NCBI GenBank assembly: GCA_035048485.1
Contig: CM068589.1
Coordinates: forward strand, 2,978,501-3,042,500
Direction of reading: 5' to 3'
DNA: 64,000 nucleotides
Source: Pteria penguin
Taxonomy: Eukaryota > Mollusca > Bivalvia > Pterioida > Pteriidae
The position numbers were made by a program, and so were the translations under genes. How positions within the stretch are numbered: the stretch's first letter is position 1; each line of letters starts with the position of its first letter. Under the pieces are notes generated by a model, which saw nothing but the letters and a program-made list of their open reading frames with translations, ran no database searches and had not been told where the DNA came from. Of the stretch, positions 59,226 through 64,000 are shown one piece after another.

Positions 59226-59559
59226 CCAATGTAAGTAAGTGACATTTCATCAGGAAAACCAGAAAATTTTAAATCTGCAGCATGGATACTGGTAATAGCT
59301 AATACTACATGTAGTTTTCTTAAGATAATTGTATCTAAAACTAGTTTCAGTATCATTCCAGTACTCTTATATCAGGAACAGTAAAATAACCCAAGTGCTC
59401 TTGCATATCACTATAAAAGAATATTTGTTATTTTGTAGATTACTAAGTAGGTCATTAGATTATGAAAAATTTTGAGCTTGTCATAAAAAATGATAATAGA
59501 TAGATAAATAAATTCAGGATTTGGACTTGGTAAATTTATGGAAACCAGTGGGGGACATG

Positions 59560-59789
59560 TACAGTACAGTCCAGGTGGAACTTTGAATGCCCACTGTCCA
59601 CCTGAAATTTCAGTGGGCATTAGGAATGGACATTTACCTGAGCTATCAAGCTGTCCACTTACCTGTATGTTAATTCTAACTGGCTCTTACAAGAATGTCC
59701 ACTGTGTCCAGTGGACATTTTTAATGCTCACTCTAAAAATGCCAACTATGACCAGTGGGCAAATTAAGCTCCACCCGGACTGTACTGTA
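59560..59789. mobile_element. MITE with TACAGTACAGTCC ends
   Basis: The left TACAGTACAGTCCAGGTGGA pairs with the right TCCACCCGGACTGTACTGTA. Inner GCCCACTG/CAGTGGGC and GTCCACTG/CAGTGGAC words fold further. It is about 230 bp and non-coding. Confidence 0.85.
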
Positions 59790-59974
59790 TTGCTTCAGCA
59801 ATGACTCCATATGCTTGTTTGAGCTGCCACCACATCAGCTTGTAACACACTGGGAATCTTCCCATATTTACAAATTTTCTCATAACATCATAGAAAATGG
59901 CCGCTGAGAAAGGTTTTTAATCAGTGATGAAATCTAATAGTAACAAGCATTCTGAAAGTATTGCTTAGGCAATA

Positions 59975-60615
59975 CTAAGTCCCCTACCGGCAAATGGAAA
60001 ACTAAGACCCCCAAAACACACACACCTACACACACACACTCACACAACATACTACATCTTTCAGGCTGCCAGCAAGTTAAGTATTTGATCACAACCTTTG
60101 ATGATGATGAAAACTAGAACTGTCTCGAACTTGATCAGTAACTCATGGTGGTAGACTCACACACCAAAAACTGGACGAATATCTACAAGCGTTTAGAAAA
60201 AGTCTGGAAAACTTCTATTTTAAAGAAATTTTCTAATTCCAAGGGCCGTAAATCCGTCAAAAATCAGTGGACCGAAACGGAACTCGAACTTAATCTGCAA
60301 CTCATGGTGGTAGACTCACACACCAAAAATTGGATGAATATCTACAAGCACTTAGAAAAAAAAAGTCCGGAAAACTGCTATTTAAAAGAAATTTTCTAAT
60401 TCCAAGGGCCGTAATTCCGTAAAAAATTAGTGGACCGCAACGAAACTAGAACTTGATCTGTAACTTATGGTGGTAGACTCACACACCAAAAATTGGATGA
60501 ATATCTACAAGCGTTTAGAAAAAAAGTCCGGAAAACGCGAGTGTGACTGACGGACTGACTGACGGACAGAGTGCAAACCTATAGTCCCCTTCGGCGATGG
60601 GGACTGATAATACTG
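59975..60615. mobile_element. Dispersed element with AAGTCCCCTACCGG / TAGTCCCCTTCGGCG ends and ~170-bp internal repeats
   Basis: Three internal copies of ACTCATGGTGGTAGACTCAC, AACTGGACGAATATCTACAA and ATTCCAAGGGCCGTAA, then a GACGGACTGACTGACGGACA tract and CTATAGTCCCCTTCGGCGAT. Same architecture as the elements at 816, 9505 and 10470 (CGTCCG-like tract plus tandem core). Confidence 0.65.
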
Positions 60616-61510
60616 AAATAAAGGATGATAGGTGACATGATGTATTTTTAGACTGGAAACTGAACATCAAATTATGTAGAACCGATTTTAAAAGTATATT
60701 CCAAAACAGCGGATAATGTACAATTGTGATTCATTATGAATTTGTGTCGCCAGAGTATGATGACTAGGATGCTTTAAAGCCTACCCTCACACAATGTTTT
60801 ATCAAATGTAGTGATTTTATCTATACGTATGAGATTAGAAGTTCAAATTTGCAGTTTCATTATATCATGAAAAATAAGAATGAGGCACACGGTCTGTTGA
60901 AGTGATTTAATGAAAGATGTTCGCCAATTTCAAACCCACACACGTTATGGAACCCAGTTTTTCCACTCTGGCACTTTATCGAGCAAGACATCCCACTTGC
61001 CGAGTCTTAAACCCATTACACTAACCCATTCTACAATATCCTTCTCCCCCTTACTTTTTTGGAAGAGGTAGGGGCCTCTCCTCCTGGTGTCTTTCAGACA
61101 TGCTCTAGAACACTTAATCCAAGGGATGGGTCATATACTGCATCCCCTCTTCCACTGATTTTATAAGATTAAGAGTGTGGTGGGCGAATTCTGAAGCTAT
61201 AGTTTGTCTACTCATCAAATTGTACGAAGTGTTACTCATTTTTCTTTCAGCTCAGTAATTCACTGTATTAGAATGTGATATGGAGTTAAATTATGTGTGT
61301 AACAGAGGAAATTCTGGGTGTGAGAATAAGAAAAAATTGAACATATATGTGAAAAATTACACTTGATGAAATAAAAGTTACTATCAAGATTTGTCATATT
61401 CTCATATATAAAAATAAACTAAAGATTGCGTGATGAGCTCCTTATTTAAAGCTTATTTCTACACAATTAAACAGCCACATGCTCCTACTTTACCTTATTT
61501 AACGGAAAGG

Positions 61511-61527
61511 ACACTAGGTGGCGCAAC
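61511..61527 (+). promoter_or_regulatory. CTCF-like site
   Basis: ACACTAGGTGGCGCAAC fits the central part of the animal CTCF consensus (AGGTGGCGC core). It is a single motif match, with no footprint evidence. The surrounding 60616-62019 holds no gene that I recognise. Confidence 0.3.
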
Positions 61528-62019
61528 ACGAGCACTTCTACAGTCAAACGTAAATCATTTCACAATTTCTCGTTTCGTGGTGTATACAATAATTTCATGT
61601 TCGGTAGGGGTTGTCATTGAACTTATTGTCTGTATGGTGCAATTAATAAATTAGATGGATATTTACATTAAAAACATAGTATTGGGTTGTTAGGGTGAGG
61701 TGAGATCACAGATCAGTTACTCTTCTTCTTCTTCTTTCTATCAGAGAGCAGAGACATATTATATACATGTGTATACATGTCTCTGTAGATAGTTTTCGAA
61801 TGCATGAAATTTAATTGGAATCACTTCCCTTTTCCGACATTTTTGAGGCGAAGCTGGAGATTTTGCTTCATATTGATACCAATTGTATTGAATGTTTTCT
61901 CGAAAATTGCCTATATTTCACTTCTATGAAAACAGTTTGACATTGTTCAATGGTTTTATTATTTCATAACAATAGACCTTTTTCATATTAATTTCATGTT
62001 GCATTAATGCCCTTTATAT

Positions 62020-62139
62020 ATATGTTTGTCGCTCAGATTTCCACTGTGAAGCATTAACGTCACAATGAAACTGCTGGCGAAACGTAGTTTGTCGGGCATG
62101 AGACCACATATATCATGTAAAATATGAAATTTGTATATC

Positions 62140-62236
<97 letters not shown>

Positions 62237-62440
62237 TAACCTTCTTCATATTATGATATTACTGAATCTTATTTTGCATAAAATGCCTGACATGTGATGT
62301 TTGGTGCTTAAATTAGCGTCATTCTGTTGTGACGCCAGCCCAATATCTAACCATTAACGTCATAATGAAAATCCCGACAAAATGTAGATTTTTGGACATT
62401 AGGCCCCATATGTCAAGTAAAATATGAAATTCCTTTATAT
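62020..62440. repeat. Duplicated ~110-bp block around a (AT)n microsatellite
   Basis: Two diverged direct copies (about 62025-62125 and 62320-62435) share CCATTAACGTCA-AATGAAA, CGAAACGTAGTTTGTCGG-like and CATATGTCA-GTAAAATATGAAAT words. Between them is an uninterrupted AT tract at about 62143-62228. Confidence 0.7.
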
Positions 62441-62523
62441 TGCCAAATTCAAGATTATCCTTACTTTGGAGAAATTCCTCACAAAATATGGTTGATTTAT
62501 GCACAAAATTTAGATTCATTTAC

Positions 62524-62547
62524 CTCGAAGATGACGGACAAGGGAAG
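62524..62547 (-). other. Candidate 5' UTR exon of ubiquitin-L40 (TOP-like)
   Basis: On the minus strand CTTCCCTTGTCCGTCATC-TTCGAG is followed by the donor GTAAATG. A 5'-terminal pyrimidine run with a short untranslated first exon is typical of ribosomal-protein genes. The intron to the acceptor at 58857 would be about 3.7 kb. This rests on the motif only. Confidence 0.35.
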
Positions 62548-62810
62548 TAACTCCAGTTAAATTATATGTATTCGAAAGCCATCTATGACGTATAAATTTA
62601 CCTCTTACGGAAACATAGATTACTTACAATCAGTGTCGATCTCTGCTTCTAACATTCAGGTGAATATACTAGTTGATTCAGTAGAGATGCTATGGGGAAA
62701 AACTGGGAATATTTGACCCTGTGAAACTTGTGCTGGTTGCGGACTGAAGACTCAACAGGAGGAATGAAGTGGGGAGGCATTTGGATACCAGCTGGTACAC
62801 TTACACTCCA

Positions 62811-63715
62811 GGCGCGGATCCAGCCGGGGGGGGGGGGGTCACAGGGGCACGTCCCCCCCCCGGCAGTGCCCGTCGAAGGGGGCACCATAGTCTATTTTAG
62901 GGCCTATTTTACTGCATTTCTGTCTTAAATTTCCAAAATTTCGCTGGCTCGCTTCGCTCGCCAGTTATTCTCTCACATTTCTTTAAATCTACATTTGAAA
63001 AAAAAATCGTTGACTCACTTCACTCACGATCAATTTCATGATAAATCTGCCCTGATCCCCGTTTATGATCCATAATATCTTCCAGAAGGAAGCAATCCAA
63101 ATTAATATCCAGCTCACAAATCATCGGCCACTTTGCCTCAGGCGAGTAAAATCGTATGGCTACTTGTACTTCGTGTAGCAAATGTTACAAATGTTTGAAG
63201 CTACGCGCTGTACAAGATGAATTTTACTTATCCATACAATTTTACTCAAATACGTCTTGTACATCGTGTAGCCTCAGTACAAATTTTTGAAACGCTTGTA
63301 CTGAAGCTACGCGATGTACAAGATGGATTTCACTTATAGCCATTTGTAGAATAGTTTATTTTCACAACGTATTTTGTATCTCCAAAAGTCTCAAATACAG
63401 GAGCTTCCATAGAGGGGGACTTTGCACCTTGTTCCCCCTACCAAGGATCTACCCTGCATCCACCGGGGACCTATAGGCAGTCCCTAGACCCTGCGCCGAG
63501 TTTTACACCTCCTCCAACTGAAAATCTGGATCACAAAAAAGAGCACCAGATTGCACTATTTTGCCTCATTTTTAAAAAATTTTCTCGGGGGAGGCCCCCC
63601 GAACCCCCACCTATGGGAGGGGCGGACCCCTCCCATACCATCCCCTTCGGCCCTTAGGGCCTCAATTGTGAGGTCCCCCTGGCACATGAAGTTCTGGATC
63701 CGTCCCTGTAATAAT
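62811..63715. mobile_element. Dispersed element with GGCGCGGATCCAG / CTGGATCCGTCCCTG ends
   Basis: The GGCGCGGATCCAGCC start and TTCTGGATCCGTCCCTG end are inverted. Long G/C runs lie at 62827-62838 and 62852-62861. A nested foldback at about 63155-63345 (GTACTTCGTGTAGC, GCTACGCGCTGTACAAGATG, GCTACGCGATGTACAAGATG) splits it. The element at 49012-49192 shares its ends. Non-coding. Confidence 0.6.
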
Positions 63716-63847
63716 GTTGATCGTTCCTGACTTTTGAGGTTACACAGTCAGTACAGTGACGTGACGGGTATAAGTAATTTCTGTTCACAGTAAAATCGGT
63801 ACGTGGAAGTTTTTGGTGCATATATACTTTTGATAAAATGGGCACTT

Positions 63848-64000
63848 TAAAATTTGTTTTCCTTTTGACGTTGCGCTGTAAATACAATTCTGTGTCGTCG
63901 ACAAAGAGCCTTACCTTTTGATGTTACACGGTAAATACAGTTCTGTGTCGTCGACAAAGAGCCTTACCTTTTGATGTTACACGGTAAATACAGTTCTGTG
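63848..64000. repeat. 54-bp tandem repeat running off the window end
   Basis: Nearly three copies of CCTTTTGATGTTACACGGTA, AATACAGTTCTGTGTCGTCG and ACAAAGAGCCTTA. The array is cut by the window edge. Confidence 0.9.

Noticed and set aside
61823..61850. TOP-like CTTCCCTTTTCCGACATTTT on the plus strand
   Set aside because: It resembles a ribosomal-protein 5' UTR start, but no donor site or downstream plus-strand coding exon was found.

Overview
This is a eukaryotic, animal window. Both genes found are split by introns with consensus splice sites. About a quarter of the bases (a rough sum) lie in tandem arrays, and much of the rest is transposon-derived. The tRNA-derived SINEs, the compound AGCTCACCTGAGC and ATGCGCC elements, the Penelope-like elements and the GRL101-type receptor together suggest a mollusc, most likely a bivalve. 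That assignment rests on recalled families, not on a search.

Left and centre (about 3.9-46.2 kb, + strand): one large gene for an LDLa/leucine-rich-repeat/7TM receptor. It resembles the Lymnaea GRL101 receptor and the relaxin-receptor group. I assembled ten exons by hand: 3886-3960, 7533-7801, about 13664-13784, 14567-14686, 29375-31552, 36953-37080, 38131-38167, 41508-42119, 42694-42764 and 45053-45178. All nine junctions agree in phase and give 1,244 residues with one stop. No signal peptide is visible, so the true 5' end probably lies before this window.

Intron 4 of that gene holds an apparently complete 12,485-bp Ginger-type DNA transposon (16028-28512). It has roughly 190-bp terminal inverted repeats beginning TGTAAAGCC and ending GGCTTTACA, flanked by a 4-bp CCGG duplication. 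Its three-exon gene reads through 849 codons: an HHCC zinc finger, a DDE(35) integrase, a GPY/F motif, two SUMO-interaction-like motifs and a C-terminal OTU cysteine-protease domain. At least four smaller foldback elements are nested inside it, several within its second intron.

Three Penelope-like reverse-transcriptase copies (526-690, 4986-7250, 33585-35640) each lie in or next to a minisatellite, and solo copies of their 3' region are scattered nearby.

Right part (46-64 kb): minisatellites of 76, 37 and 37 bp, then a complete minus-strand ubiquitin-ribosomal protein L40 fusion gene (coding exons between 58850 and 53537, 128 residues). One of its introns carries about a dozen 53-bp units that each duplicate the real 3' splice site and the first codons of exon 3. 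The last 4 kb are SINE, MITE and other dispersed-repeat debris, a possible TOP-type 5' UTR exon for the ubiquitin gene, and a CTCF-like site.

The main observations are the intact Ginger/OTU element with its boundaries, the splice-site-derived minisatellites in both genes, the 3' UTR made of a 49-bp minisatellite, and the repeated pairing of Penelope-like elements with minisatellites.
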